Below the pieces are notes generated by a model that worked only from the letters and a program-made list of their open reading frames with translations, searched no databases and had not been told where the DNA came from. From Haemonchus contortus (Eukaryota; Nematoda; Chromadorea; Rhabditida; Trichostrongylidae), in contig LS997563.1 in assembly GCA_000469685.2 (NCBI GenBank), forward strand, positions 30,509,397 through 30,573,396: 64,000 nt of DNA, given 5' to 3'. The position numbers and the translations under genes are program-made. Each line of letters begins with the position of its first letter. The stretch's first letter is position 1. Below, in pieces: positions 22,001 to 33,100 of this stretch.

Positions 22001-25000
22001 CTCGATCCTGCTACCCATTATAAGCGTTCCCATCCTATCTTGGGTATTCCTACCAAACTTGGACGCTCTAGGTCCACGGGGACTGCAGTTATGATTTTCC
22101 GCACAGACCCCGCCCCCTGTGGGTGGAGTCCGGCCCCGCCATCCACCATGAGTGTTCTCATGCTGCAGCCTACACTCCTACCAAATTTGAGCGCTTTAGG
22201 TCCACAGGGACAGGAGTCATGAATTTTTGCCCAAACCCCGCCCATTGTGGGCGGAGCGCAATCCTGCCACCCATTATAAGCGTTCTCATCCTATCTTAGG
22301 TACTCCTACCGAGTTTGAGCGCTTTAGGTTCTCGGGGACAGAAGTTATGACTTTCCGCTCACACACTTATTTCGTACAAACCCCGCCCCCTGTGGGCGGA
22401 GTCCGGTCGCGCCACCCACCATTAGTGTTCCTATCCTGCCGCCTGTACTCCTACCAAATTTGAACTGTCTAGGTCAACGGGAACCGGAGTTATGAATTTC
22501 CGGTCAAACACACACACACACACACGGACAGACAGACAAACCAACAGACACACTTAGCGCGTTATGTATAGTAGGAAATGGCTAATGGACACCACACTTT
22601 TTAGACCCAATTGGGGAAAGATGACTGCACTTTGTAAACCCATTTCCTTCAGACTTCAAAGAATCGAACCACCATCCCAAGCAGTTATTATCAGTGTTTC
22701 TTCTTGAGCACTTGCTGCTTGCGATCCTTACTTTTCACTGCTTTTCTTGGTTTCTCGTGCCCATTACAACCACGGGTAATAAGAATGTTGAAAAGCAAGT
22801 CACAAATAAATTACCTTCACATTTCGTTGTTGAGAGTGTTTGAAAAGAGCAGCAGCATTGAGTGAGAAGCATGATATACAAAACGAGCTGTAGATAGCAC
22901 TTGAGATGTAGGAATTGAGCTGAAAGACAGTAAGTCAGATGTTTTAAGAGCAGACAACCGACTTTTGAAACCAACAGAACCTAACCTATCATGCGCATGC
23001 AATGACTTACGCAGGCCAGCCGATGAACAAATCAGAGCTCTTATCTCCTCGGATGTGTCGATATCGACGAACAACAACTCTATCTCACACATCAACTCAT
23101 GAAGAAAACTTGATTATCTTGAGGGATGTTGATCGGGATTTGGTCCTCCAACTAGGAATCCGGTAGCAATGCCGCCTCACTGCAACCCACTTTAGCCTCA
23201 AGCTGATTATTACCGTACTTTGAGTGGTGAGTGCAAGGGAATCCCGCGATATGGACAGCCACCAAACCACCAAATTCAAAGATTCTCGTATGATTCGTAA
23301 AATATTTGTGCGTCTGCCTGATCTCAGATAACTATGCCTCTCAGCTGCGAAAGCATGTTCCTTCCTAACGAGCTAAAGCTGGACTATAGATTCGATAGCA
23401 GGGGAAGGGCATCGTTGATAGATTAATACTACCAAGCTGATTGGTATTTGGATCGCCGTTGGAGGTAAGTAATCATCGACCGAAATACGTGCGCTTGACA
23501 AGACTACCGACGCCTTCTGCTTCATCATTACGAAACTGATCACTTTCTCACTCAAGCTTGGAATGAGTTATGGTGATTGATGAGCAGCAGCACATAGTCC
23601 CTCGTTCCATAAAAAATTCAATAATTGTCGGGAAGTCAAGTGGATAGTGGAAGAATAGATTGCATTGCGCCCCTCTTCCTTCTAGATAATGGCCCATCAG
23701 GGCCCTGCCGGGTCGATGGAGAGAAATAGTGATCAAGAAGGACCTGTCTTGATTCCTGCTCCAATTTTTTTGTAGTTATTTTGTGTTGAAGGGAGTTAAC
23801 TGGATTTTCTCAAAACCCTTTGGACACCCTGATATTTTTGTAAAAACTAAGTTTCTGAATACAAGCAGACGAATGCCTCATAGAAGAAAGGATTTCGGTA
23901 GTTCAGCAACTACATACCAAAGAAATACCTCTAAATACATGCTGGGTAACTTAATGGCGGCTGCAATTTTCATCCCATCCCGTGAGTTCAGCAAAGGAAT
24001 GCCAATGGCCAAAGTCAAACCGAAGTTTCAAAAATCATAAAATCAAAAATCCTGAGTTCCCTTTTTTGACGCCCCATGTGTACTGTCTCAATTGTCCCCC
24101 AAACATGACCTGTGATTAATGAGCTGTTCTTGGCGAAATATATGGTTGGGACAGAAACAAAATAATCCATTCCCTTAGTCACTATTACCGTATAATCATG
24201 CCTTTGGAGAAAAATCGGGTAATTATGAGATAAGATTTGAAATTTCAAGCTGTAAGTATCTCTTAACTAGTTTCTAAGAAAGATTACTATCATTAGGGAA
24301 TTGAGCTGGCATTTTTCTCTGACCAGAGGTTTTTTACCCTCTTCTGGGTACTTTCAAAAGTTACCTGCTGATAATTCTCGTTGATAAGATAGGGGACTAT
24401 CTTCCCATCAACAGCAACGTAGCCGGCATCTTGAAATATCCGAATGACTGGTGTGATCATCGACATCGTGGCACCACAAGCAAAGAGACGGATTGTTCTT
24501 TTGAGGGTCCACCACTGAAAACTAGACTGTGAAGGTTCTCCCCGAAAAAGACTGTCGTGGACCCAGTCTCCCGTTCGAGGTTGCTCCTACGGTAATGTCT
24601 GCTATCCAAAGACAATACAGGCTGTCCAGACCAGTCTAGGCAGTTTGAAACCCAGCTAATGGCTTTGAACTTCCTATACTTTGGTCGGCTACAGAAACGA
24701 TTGCGGTACGGTGTTTATACTTACATTAGATCTGATAGGAAAACCGATGACTGGGCAAACTCACCCGACTGTGTTTCATTGGATAACATATAGCAGTTAA
24801 TCGATTAATCGATAGCATCAGCTGAGTGAACAATTCAATATTGCAAGCAAAATTGGTAAGGGCAAAGCCAATCTGAAATGTCCTTTCATTTTAGTGTTTT
24901 CCTATAATAAATTACCCAATAATTACTTAATGTATTATTTTTATTTATTTATTTATTTATTTGTTTACCCAGTAATTTACTTGTTGATTTCCCTTAACTC

Positions 25001-25908
25001 TGCGATGTAACATTCAACGCAAAAGGTAAAGGTAGTGCCGTTGTGAAAATTGGAATCAAGTAGAGTTACCTTAGCAGTTAGCGAAGGAAACATAATCAGT
25101 TGTACGCTATCCAGTTGAAAGACCAACCTTAGCTACGTATGGCTTATCGAGTACAGCTGTCCATCCAGCTACAGGATATCGGAATGTGATCAGACTGGTA
25201 GTAACTTGAATCATGTCTGCTGGAGCTGAAACATTAGCAGAGCTGAAGCTCGTTGAGGTGAAATCGAACGATAGAGCCCCAGCTTTCCTGATCGGGTAGC
25301 CCTTTGGCTCGCTGAGCTTGCTATGGATGAATACCAATTCAGAGGAAATCCCAGTGAATTCTTACTCCAAGCCTTGCCTCAGTTTATTGGTCAGTTAAGC
25401 AATTTTGGGACCCACTTTGTGAGCGCTCTTTCAAAAAATGGAAAGATAAAGGTCCTACTTTCAGCTACGTCTCCGGCTTTTTTTTTATCTCAAAAGAAAA
25501 GAGCACCAACTTTCAGAAAGTCAATAGGACCATGGTTAGCAGTCGGCCACCACTACATAGCTATAGAAAAGTTATAAACTCGTAATTACAGCCTGGCTAG
25601 ATTGCCTTTAGCAAATGCAGAATTCTCATCGAATGACTTCTAAAAAAATTGCATCATTGCGGCTCGTCTCCGAAAAGAGCATTGATTAGAACTTTCCATC
25701 TTCCAAACAAAATGGTGACCCGATCTCATTGGCAGCTGTCATGGGTGAACACACTTCAGCACTAACCTCGTATCAAGAATATGTAGTAGAAAGCAGAAGA
25801 AAATTCATCATCTCGAGAACAGATAATGTAGAAGAACTCGGCCAAATACAGTAGGATACTGGGAACTATGTAGATGTGCTGCAGTCCTATGATAAGTCTC
25901 ACGTTCAT
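19047..25908 (-). CDS. Srv-class seven-transmembrane chemoreceptor
   Basis: A nematode serpentine receptor, expected in the plasma membrane of sensory neurons; the ligand cannot be told from sequence. Seven exons were joined by eye (minus): 25767-25908, 25128-25225, 24765-24872, 24365-24514, 22815-22919, 19563-19664, 19047-19250. They total 909 nt (302 aa) with phases in agreement. Seen: TM1 and a SSAFYYIF segment in exon 1; a FRYPVAGW loop in exon 2; NRLTAICYPMKH (residues about 103-114) closing TM3, the Srv counterpart of the DRY motif; an extracellular stretch with DGKIVPYLINENYQQ after TM4; TM5 SYISSAIYSS with FSLNAAALFKH; RRLQLNLL entering TM6; and TM7 with LANPWLLL, followed by a Ser/Lys-rich tail. 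The ATG at 25908 is chosen because an acceptor (TTCTTTCCAG) ends 19 nt upstream. Intron 5 (3.1 kb) contains the minisatellite. The exact Sr subclass is by motif memory. Confidence 0.88.
20390..20700 (+). repeat. Dispersed repeat, opposite-strand relative of 11070-11330
   Basis: Translation at 20421-20640 keeps the same residue pattern as 11070-11330 minus (TARSLCDYYF, LTCCCILL, MRPFRS). It lies in intron 5 of the Srv receptor gene. There are two copies in this window and no defined ends. Confidence 0.45.
21139..21157. repeat. Perfect GC hairpin CGCCCGGC-TAC-GCCGGGCG
   Basis: An 8-bp perfect stem with a 3-nt loop. A similar imperfect stem (GCCCAGCTAACGCCGGGC) lies about 35 nt upstream. GC hairpins of this form resemble those near Helitron 3' ends, but I see no CTRR terminus at the right distance. 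The class is therefore unresolved. Confidence 0.5.
21470..22500. repeat. Minisatellite, about 8 units of 121-144 bp
   Basis: The motif GTTATGA(A/T)TTTYCGC recurs near 21587, 21712, 21834, 21955, 22079, 22207, 22336 and 22480, giving spacings of 121-144 bp. Most units carry a hairpin of the form CCGCCC-CCTGT-GGGCGG and a CCGCCTGTACTCCTACCAAA block. The array ends in a (CA)n run, GACAGACAGACA and GCGCGTTATGTATAG (22503-22572). It sits in intron 5 of the Srv receptor gene. Confidence 0.8.
24937..24964. repeat. (TTTA)n microsatellite
   Basis: A short run of TTTA units within intron 2 of the Srv receptor gene. Confidence 0.7.
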
Positions 25909-25927
25909 GCCCTTGAACTGATAAAGC

Positions 25928-25937
25928 CTGGAAAGAA
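25928..25937 (-). promoter_or_regulatory. Probable trans-splice acceptor of the Srv gene
   Basis: TTCTTTCCAG on the minus strand ends 19 nt before the ATG at 25908. No upstream exon is recognised, so a spliced-leader acceptor is the likely reading. It decides the start over an in-frame upstream ATG at 26007. Confidence 0.5.
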
Positions 25938-26654
25938 GTTTGCGTGAGTCATTCTTCACAAGAGTAATGTCATACAGCCTATTCAGATGAGTGTAAAGCC
26001 CAGACAATGAAAGAGGAAGGCTTTTGTTTTAAAAAGTAGGATTACTACAGATTACTAAGTGATGATTAAGCTATTCCAGTACCTGAAGGAACTGAAATTC
26101 CGAAATCTCGAAGTATAATTAATTCAATAATAGCTTCTGGGGATACATCGTTTCAGAGTGGTGTGTAATAGGCTAGTAATTTGCTAACTATCGGTGATCG
26201 TATCAGTGATATGCCATCTGGAACAACTTTAGCCCGGACCGCCGATTACAGCGATGGACGGTTCGGTTGACCATTTCGAGCTAGATTATCGCAGGATCAC
26301 GGGTATAGCAAATCCCACTCTCCCTTCTGAGCTCGCCTAGGAGTACGTTAAGGGATATGGTCAATAACGGTCTCGAACTTTTTAACGAGCAGTCAAATTT
26401 ATATAAGAAAGAAGTATAAGAGCAAAAAAGGAAAGAAACAGGTTGTACAATTTTACAAGATGACTTCTATGTTTGATACTCGTTCAGTTTTTCAAAATAT
26501 TTTTAGAATATAGCAAAAATGCGAATCATCTGTGTTACCTACTTGATGGGTAGTTTTACAAGAGAGTAATGTTAATGGGAGGTTAGCAGCAATCAACAAA
26601 TTCAAAAGTTCTTCATTCATCCCTCTCCTTTTTATGGCGATTTGATGGGGTGAG

Positions 26655-26910
26655 GAGTGGAGCTTTTGTAGCGGATAGTGGCTCACGATCTGGCAATCGG
26701 ATCTCGGAAATATATCCGCCCAGGTTAACTAATTCCTCCATCCCTCCGAAGTCGGTAAATTGGTAACAGACTTGTCTGGAAGGATGAAAATATGACTCGT
26801 ACATATTCTGGCCACGCATCCAAAACGATACTACGATTCTGAAAGGAAGTCGAATACGGAGTACATAACGAAAAAGGACTGGGTCAACATCAAAAGACTT
26901 TGAGTCTTTT
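26655..26910 (+). mobile_element. SINE copy, head degraded
   Basis: It shows CGCCCAGGTTAACTAATTCC, CCATCCCTCC, GGTAACAGACTTGTCTGGAA and CTACGATTCTGAAAGGAAG in family order. The pol III boxes are degraded. Confidence 0.7.
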
Positions 26911-27169
26911 ATGTCCTTACGTTTCCTTATTTCCCAAGCAGCCAGTCTGTACCCGATGAACGGTAAGGAGGGAACAAGCAGAGTTTGAGAGGGAAATTTC
27001 TGAAAGAGAAATCTGTTGAGGTGCAAGACTCGAAGTAATGCTGGAATGAAACACAGACCCGGAAAAGGTTCTATGTGCAATGCTTGGAATAACCGGAAAA
27101 CGTGTTTTTGTAGCAAGTCAAAGAGCAGTATACCGTAGTCTGTCCCAAAGCGGAACAAGTGTCACACGA

Positions 27170-27318
27170 ACGGAATATGATTCTTGGACATACAAATGAG
27201 TCCAGACGATGTAACAGCTCCGGAGCAACAGCAACGTGCCGATTGTGACTGCTAATACAATCCCATGGACATTTTTAGCAGTACAATTCTGCGTTCCCTC
27301 ATTAACGCGAAAGAGCAA
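27170..27318 (-). CDS. Possible exon with one transmembrane segment, unrecognised
   Basis: The minus frame reads NCTAKNVHGIVLAVTIGTLL followed by LLRSCYIVWTHLYVQ: an N-glycosylation site, then a strong hydrophobic helix. A GCAG acceptor precedes it and a GTTCGT donor could follow at the SYS codons. I found no partner exons, so this may be a fragment of another membrane protein or a chance frame. Confidence 0.25.
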
Positions 27319-27669
27319 TCGTCATAAAGTTGATGAAGATTGGGCGGCAACAGCATTCCCCGGAGCAAGTGAAATATGTAATGAAACCCTTCCCAATGAC
27401 GTCTTTTCACGTCATAAATTAAATTAAATCTGACCCTCTCAAATGACAGCTTTGATTTCAGAGAGATCCTGGTGAACGGGAGAGCGAAATATTACCTAGA
27501 TTCACTGGCAAAGGTCAGCGTTACCCCACTTATGAACCACTGATGAGATTCCTCTTACGTCAACGAAGCCTATTACATTCCTGTATCATTTATTATTCGC
27601 AAAAGTAACCAAGGAGGCGTGGAGAAGTGAAGTAAAATCCGAAGTTCATCTACAGAACGAAGGAGTTAA

Positions 27670-28150
27670 AGGCACAGTTCACGACCATTTTGGGTTATCT
27701 TGGTTTCAGACGATTAATGGGAGTGGTGGTCCAGAATAACGTGGAACAGGAGAAGAAATGGCGAAAAATGGAGTGATTAGAGAAATACGAGGCTTTAAAA
27801 AAGAAGTAAAACAAGGAGATGGACGAGAATGTTACGAAAAAAGCTGCATGGAAGGTTTTTTGGACGAGCTGTACGAACGTGCGCGCTACAGCATACGAAC
27901 GTGTAGTCGGATGCAGTAAGTTGCCTACGTGCAAGTTATGGGTCCCGGAGCGAATGTTGCAATCGCTCACATGTTTCACAACGTTTAAGAACTCGGCTAT
28001 CTAGGGTGTGCACGTCGGCCAAGCCGGTTTTGGGGGCCCTTGTTATGCCCCATACTGACTGTTTTTCTACCCTACAGCGTCCCTTAAGGTCTCTTTGGTG
28101 GTTACGGGTTCATCTTAGGGAAAAAGCTATTATCAAAGTGAACTGTGTTA
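27670..28150. repeat. Second copy of the repeat at 15505-15930
   Basis: It begins GCACAGTTCACGACC and later contains GGCCCTTGTTATGCCCC. It is diverged and the ends are undefined. Confidence 0.4.
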
Positions 28151-28793
28151 GCAAATTTTCGGTTGAATACAAAGGTTCTATACTGAACCTTCTGGGAGAG
28201 GTGAGAAGCGAAGTGGTTCGTCCGAAACGAAGTGAATTGAATGGCTTTTATCTTTTATATTAAACGAACAGCGTTCCGCTGGATTCTGCAGATTTCAGGG
28301 AATTTAATTTGAGGAAGAAATTACTCATTTTCATGCAGCACAAGCACTTGCACTTTACCTTTCAGCTCCTCTAAAGTGACTAATATGGAGGGTTGTGAAA
28401 GCACGCAAAGTTTGCAGTAAAAGTTCTAGATAAGACTGCCCCTACTAGAGGAACTACGAAGCCCGATGCATTTCATGGTCATCAACCTCAGCTGGCTTCT
28501 GACTTTAACGATGAGGGCTGAGTTCCATGACAAGGTAGTAAAAAAGAAATTCGGGGATCCACGGTCGTCCTAAGGAGTTGAAATGCATAAATGGGCTTAC
28601 CAGTAGGGCACCTGGCGAAATTATCTGACGCCAGTTAGCCCATGATCATTATCATGGTTCGATAGTATACCCGAGTGGTACTAGTTGGACCAACCAAACC
28701 ATCTGTATTTCCGAGATTGGTTCGTAGGTGCTGGGTTGGTTCGGGAGGATAAAAATCTGAGCATATGCTTACCACAGAACCTCATCGTTTGTA

Positions 28794-30295
28794 CAGTGCG
28801 TTTCATAATTATAAGGTCACCCTCAATTTTTGCACTTTCAAAAAAAGTAGTCATTAGGGATTTTTTCTAGCATCATGAACAGATTCCCCAGCACGAATAA
28901 CCTAGGTATCCGTTTCTTAGCCGCTGCTGCATTCTTCTGAACTTTTTTAGAACAGTTTATCGGTTTCTGCACCGTTTCATAATTATAAGGTCACCCTGAG
29001 AAAGTGAACAATTATTAACGAAAGAGAGGAAAGCTCGTGGTCATCTACTTTCCTCTGATGAGAAGGCTCATCATGATGGTGGGCTCCGTACTCGAGCCAT
29101 TTCCAGGCAAATAGAGAGGCCTCCTTGGTCCATTCGGAGATTTCTAGAGAGTCCTCATGTCGTTAGATATAACACCAACTGTGGACACCCATGAAAGATT
29201 ACTACCCGTGACGAGCGGAAAATTCTGAGGACTGTTTCCAACAGTACGTCCTCCTTGAACCAGATCCGATCGGAATTAAACCTCTCTGTTTCGAAAACTA
29301 CAGTCTGGAGAGCAGTGAGAAGATGTGAGAACATCACCACGCAAGCAATGGAGAAGGTGCCACAAATCACCGATCGTCACAAAGAGGCTCGACTCGGATT
29401 TGCAAAGATGAACCTAGGGAGAGATTGGGCAAAGGTAGATCTGCATCAAAATCTCACCATAGAGCTGAATAATTCCTATTCAGGTCGTCTTTTCGGGTGA
29501 AAAGAAATTCAATCTGATGGAAACAAGCGGTACTGACGCGACTCGAGGAAGGAACCAGTCTACTTCAGCCGTCGCAATTTCGGTGGAAGAAGTCTATGGT
29601 GTGGGGTGCATTCTACAATGATGTCGTGTTGGATCTACCTGTCGTGAGCTGCAGTGTGGATTCCAAGAATTACTAGAACATGTTGTAGCATCATCCAGTT
29701 CCCTTTCTATGCCATCGCCATCACCTCAACTATGTCTTTCAACGAGACAACGCCTCCATTCATGTGAGCCGTGCAACGGATGAGTGGCTGCAATGCTAAT
29801 AAATAAGCGTCCTGCCATGACCAGCCTGCAGTCCCGATCTCAATCCGATGGAAAATATCTCGGGCATAATAGACAGACAGGTTTATGCGAATAACAGTCA
29901 GTTCCAGAGCACAGAAGAGCTGAACCGGGCGATTATCGAAGCATAGAGAGCAATCGATGAAGAACTCTTCGAAACCTAGTTTCTAGTATGCCACGCAGGC
30001 TCTTTGATGTTGCAAGGAGGAGCTATAGATTATTAACTGTTGTACATATGCCATTAACATTGATAAATCATTTACTTTCTCAGGGTGACCTTATAATTAT
30101 GAAACGGTGCAAAAGCCGGCACTATCTTTAAAAAATTCATAAAAAATTTGAGGTGAAGGATAGTGAAACCAAAATTTGAATACGGAGGTACATTGTGATG
30201 AGGAATCTACCAGTGTTTGCCAAAAAATTCCATTCCGGCTGCTTTCTCCAGAATCGCAAAAATCTGGGGTGACCTTATAATTATGAAACGCACTG
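28794..30295 (+). mobile_element. Tc1-like transposon, 1502 bp, with IR/DR ends
   Basis: The element starts CAGTGCGTTTCATAATTATA and ends as its reverse complement, flanked by TA at 28792-28793 and 30296-30297. A 23-bp motif starting GTTTCATAATTATAAGGTCA occurs twice per end: outer 28800-28822 and inner 28974-28996 on the left; inner 30083-30105 and outer 30267-30289 on the right. Inner copies sit in a perfect 37-bp inverted repeat (28969-29005, 30074-30110). The outer arms (about 175-185 bp) also align with each other along their length. This is the two-site (IR/DR) end structure known from Sleeping Beauty and some other Tc1-like elements. Confidence 0.9.
29130..30045 (+). pseudogene. Tc1-like transposase remnant
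   Basis: Broken frames read LNQIRSELNLSVSKTTVWRA (helix-turn-helix, about 29252-29311), FSGEKKFN near 29490 (the first acidic position is altered from the usual FSDE), FQRDNASIHVSRAT near 29745 with the second Asp, and PDLNPMENIS near 29845 for the third acidic box. Several frameshifts and stops occur between them. It cannot encode an active enzyme. Confidence 0.85.
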
Positions 30296-30499
30296 TATCC
30301 CATACACACTCAGAAGCCTCTACACTTCGAATGGGTGTCAACTGAGGGCGTACATGCCCCAAACGGGATCTGTCAACACAAAAAGACTTTTAGACTTTTG
30401 GTCATTTTACTTGATGAACTCAAAGAGTTTGCTGTTTGATACGACAAATGGTTTATGCAATGCCATATTCGTAGTTACCCGAGATTGTCTACCACCATC

Positions 30500-30750
30500 T
30501 AGTTTGCGCCCCACATTCGGCTCCCATTCAGAATCGAAGTGCCGTTTCGAATGTGTATGTGATCTATGAAGTGGCTTGCGGTATCCAGCCAGAGTCAGTA
30601 ATTTTATCCTCCCATAGGAGTCTGATACAAATTAGGGATATGGAAGGCATGCTTGGCTTTGAAGGGTAGTAAGCGGGATTCCATCCAGTATAAAGCTCGC
30701 TCGAGTAGTGATCGCGAGCCCTTTGCTACTACATCGCCCATGCCCTAAAC
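30500..30750 (-). mobile_element. SINE copy, reverse orientation
   Basis: On the minus strand it shows ATGGGCGATGTAGTAGCAAA (head), the CAAGCATGCCTTCCATATCC body, CAGACTCCTATGGGAGGATA and the ATTCTGAATGGGAGCCGAAT tail. Confidence 0.7.
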
Positions 30751-31546
30751 AATGGACCAAACATATCAAACTAAGGGATAATCAAAAAAGTAGTTCAGGC
30801 TCCACGTGCCTCAGACGAAAACCAAACTGATGAATCTCGTCATTCTGTGCCCATAAGTAGGGTACGGGAAAGCCTACAAAGGTATAATAGGGAGTACAAG
30901 ACTACTAATTTGACATTTCGGCATAAAAAAGCCCTAAATGTAAATTCCACGGGAAAGGAGATATGATAGTTTGTACACCAGCTTTATTAGCTATTATTTC
31001 TTATTGGTTAGAATTAAGGGGTGATCAACGAGGACAACTAATGAGAGGGAGAATAATCCCAAAAGGCCTTTTTTGTTTGGATTACATTTAAAAACAAAAA
31101 AAACAAAAAAAAATAAATTTATTCAATTTGACCTGGTGTACTTTGTGTTTTTTAATAATTACTGTAATTTGTAGCAGCGTATGATTTTGCAGCCCTTATG
31201 GTTAAGTCCGCGAGTTAAGGGAAAAACAACCTCCGTGGGTAGCCTTAAGCGTACCAGTACATTCTAGGTGCCGTGCTCTTTCTCTATTACATCACCGGAA
31301 CCTCTTCACCTTTTTAGTCGAACATTCAAGACCGATGAGAGGCGGGAGGGAGGGAATAGATGTTATAAATAGGTCATTTTTCATGCGTGTACTTAAATTT
31401 TTCGGCATCTTCGATCTTTTACTATTTATTTGTTGGTTGTGATTTAATCGTAAGACACGACATAAGGTGGGTATCGTCTCAAGCAGTACGAAATAAACAT
31501 GGACATCCAGCAGAAGATAGTTGAGCCTCAGAGTAGTGAAAACGAA

Positions 31547-31790
31547 ATGGAGGTGGTGTAGTGGCAAATGGCGTACTTTCAAACACCGATGGTCAGTGAA
31601 TCGCATCCCCAATTGGCATTCACTTAGGCTAACCGAGAATTCGATCACTCCAGAGTCGGTTTATTAGTACCAGACTCGTCTACGAGGATGAAAGCACTGG
31701 CTTCTACATCGGCTAGCCCAGCTTAATTCCTTCTTTATGCTCATCCCACCATTTAGAGAAAGAGAGTCTTAAAATGCAGTAAGTCATGCT
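31547..31790 (+). mobile_element. SINE copy
   Basis: GGAGGTGGTGTAGTGGCAAA opens the head with an intact A box. The B box is degraded (AGTGAATCGCATCCCC). The body continues to GGCTTCTACATCGGCTAGCC and a T/C tail with TTTAGAGAAAGAGAG. Confidence 0.75.
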
Positions 31791-31828
31791 CAAGGGGGTG
31801 AGCCTACACACTGAGTTATGGCGCTTGC

Positions 31829-31893
31829 GCGGGGGTGGGGCAGAGGGGAGAGGTGGGGGTAGGGGTTGTAGGGTACTTAACCCCCCCCCCCTC
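31829..31893. repeat. G-rich tract followed by a C-run
   Basis: Several G runs of 4-5 (31831-31873) are followed within 10 nt by about 12 Cs (31881-31892). It could form a G-quadruplex or a hairpin. No gene is adjacent. Confidence 0.7.
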
Positions 31894-32287
31894 GATTAAA
31901 GTCTGAAGTACTTTACGGGATCAGTCACGAAGTCGTTTGGTTTCGTAGTTTCAGGGAGATGAATCTCGTACCATGGTAGAGGACGTTATAAAAAATCTGT
32001 GAACTGTTGAGCAACTCGGTGTCCCGTTCATACGCCTCCCTTTTCCCATTTCTTTATCTTCATATGAAGAACTTTATTCCCGGAGGACGAGTTCTATTTT
32101 CTCCTCCATTCTTAAACTTAGACTTGAAAAACTTTTTTTTTATTTCTGACCATAGGATGAGCAGAAAAAGAAGTCATGTGCTTAGCAAAATTAGGGAGAA
32201 CAAAGTTGTTATTTGTGACGCTGTGCTTGACGACATTTGCCTCGCCTTTGTTGTAATCCCATTTACTTAACTCTCTCTCTGCCTACA

Positions 32288-33100
32288 ATGGGCGGAGGTG
32301 GTGTAGTGGCAAGTGGCACACTATCTCACACATATGGTCCCGGACTTGAATCCCGAATCGATATCCGCCTTTACCAACCAAGCTTTTCATCCCTCCTGGG
32401 TCAGTCATTTGGTTCCAGATCGTGTGGGAGGATAAAAACACTGATTTGCACATAGCTTGGCCACCGCAATTCAATATACAGTAGCGCTCAATAGTATTCG
32501 GCCAACTTTAACTTGCCGTAACTTTTTTCCCAGTGGAGCAAATCACATGAAATTTTGATATGTTAGCTGAAGCATATTTTACACTGTCCAACACTACTTG
32601 ACTGCAAAACAGCCATATATACATACTGATAGGGAGGCCTTTGTAGATTGTGCTAAAAGCAAGTTTGTGACGTCTGCAGTTATTCCGACCTTGTGTACGT
32701 TTTTCTTCTCTTTTGGGTTCGACATTAGCGCTCGTACACTTAAGACATGGCAAAAGGAAAGGACTCCTGGAAGCACCACCACTCGTATTTCTAGTTGATT
32801 TTTTGTTCAAGCCCTTTTGGATATCTGGAACATGATAAGATTGCAGGTTAATAGTGGTAAATATTCACACTACCCCAATGCCACACATATTGAAATTTCG
32901 CTTGATTAGATTCAGTAGGAAAGAAGTTACGACTGAAAATTATAACTGCAGAAGCGTTTCGCCGAATACTTTTGAGCGCTACTGTATATGGGCCGCACAC
33001 TCATTTAATACCCCACTACGATTCTGAATTGAAGTCGAATGCGTAGTGCATCCTTCAGACGCAATCGATCAATGCCAAGAAGACTTTAGACTCTGCGCTG
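32288..33100 (+). mobile_element. SINE split by a MITE
   Basis: The left part (32288-32478) starts GGCGGAGGTGGTGTAGTGGC with a good A box and a GACTTGAATCCC B box. The right part (32987-33100) resumes with GGGCCGCACACTC and CTACGATTCTGAATTGAAG. The MITE sits at the TATA site. Confidence 0.8.
32479..32984. mobile_element. MITE, same family as 17300-17828, inserted inverted
   Basis: The ends read CAGTAGCGCTCAATAGTATT and, inverted, CAGTAGCGCTCAAAAGTATT, flanked by TA (32477-32478, 32985-32986). The interior reverse complement aligns with 17300-17828 through shared blocks such as ACCACTATT, ATCATGTTCCAGAT and GAGAAGAAAAACGTACA. It is non-coding. Confidence 0.85.

Larger units (their letters stand above)
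28640..30345 (+). mobile_element. SINE split by a Tc1-like transposon
   Basis: The left part (28650-28791) shows GGTTCGATAGTATACCCG, GGACCAACCAAACCATC and GGGAGGATAAAAATCTGAGC. The right part (30296-30345) resumes with CATACACACTC-like body sequence. The transposon entered the TATA site that lies downstream of the CACATCGGCTGGCC block in intact copies. Confidence 0.65.

Noticed and set aside
28969..30110. Inner inverted repeat as a separate nested transposon
   Set aside because: No TA duplication abuts the inner repeats, and the outer arms align with each other beyond them, which fits one element with IR/DR ends.
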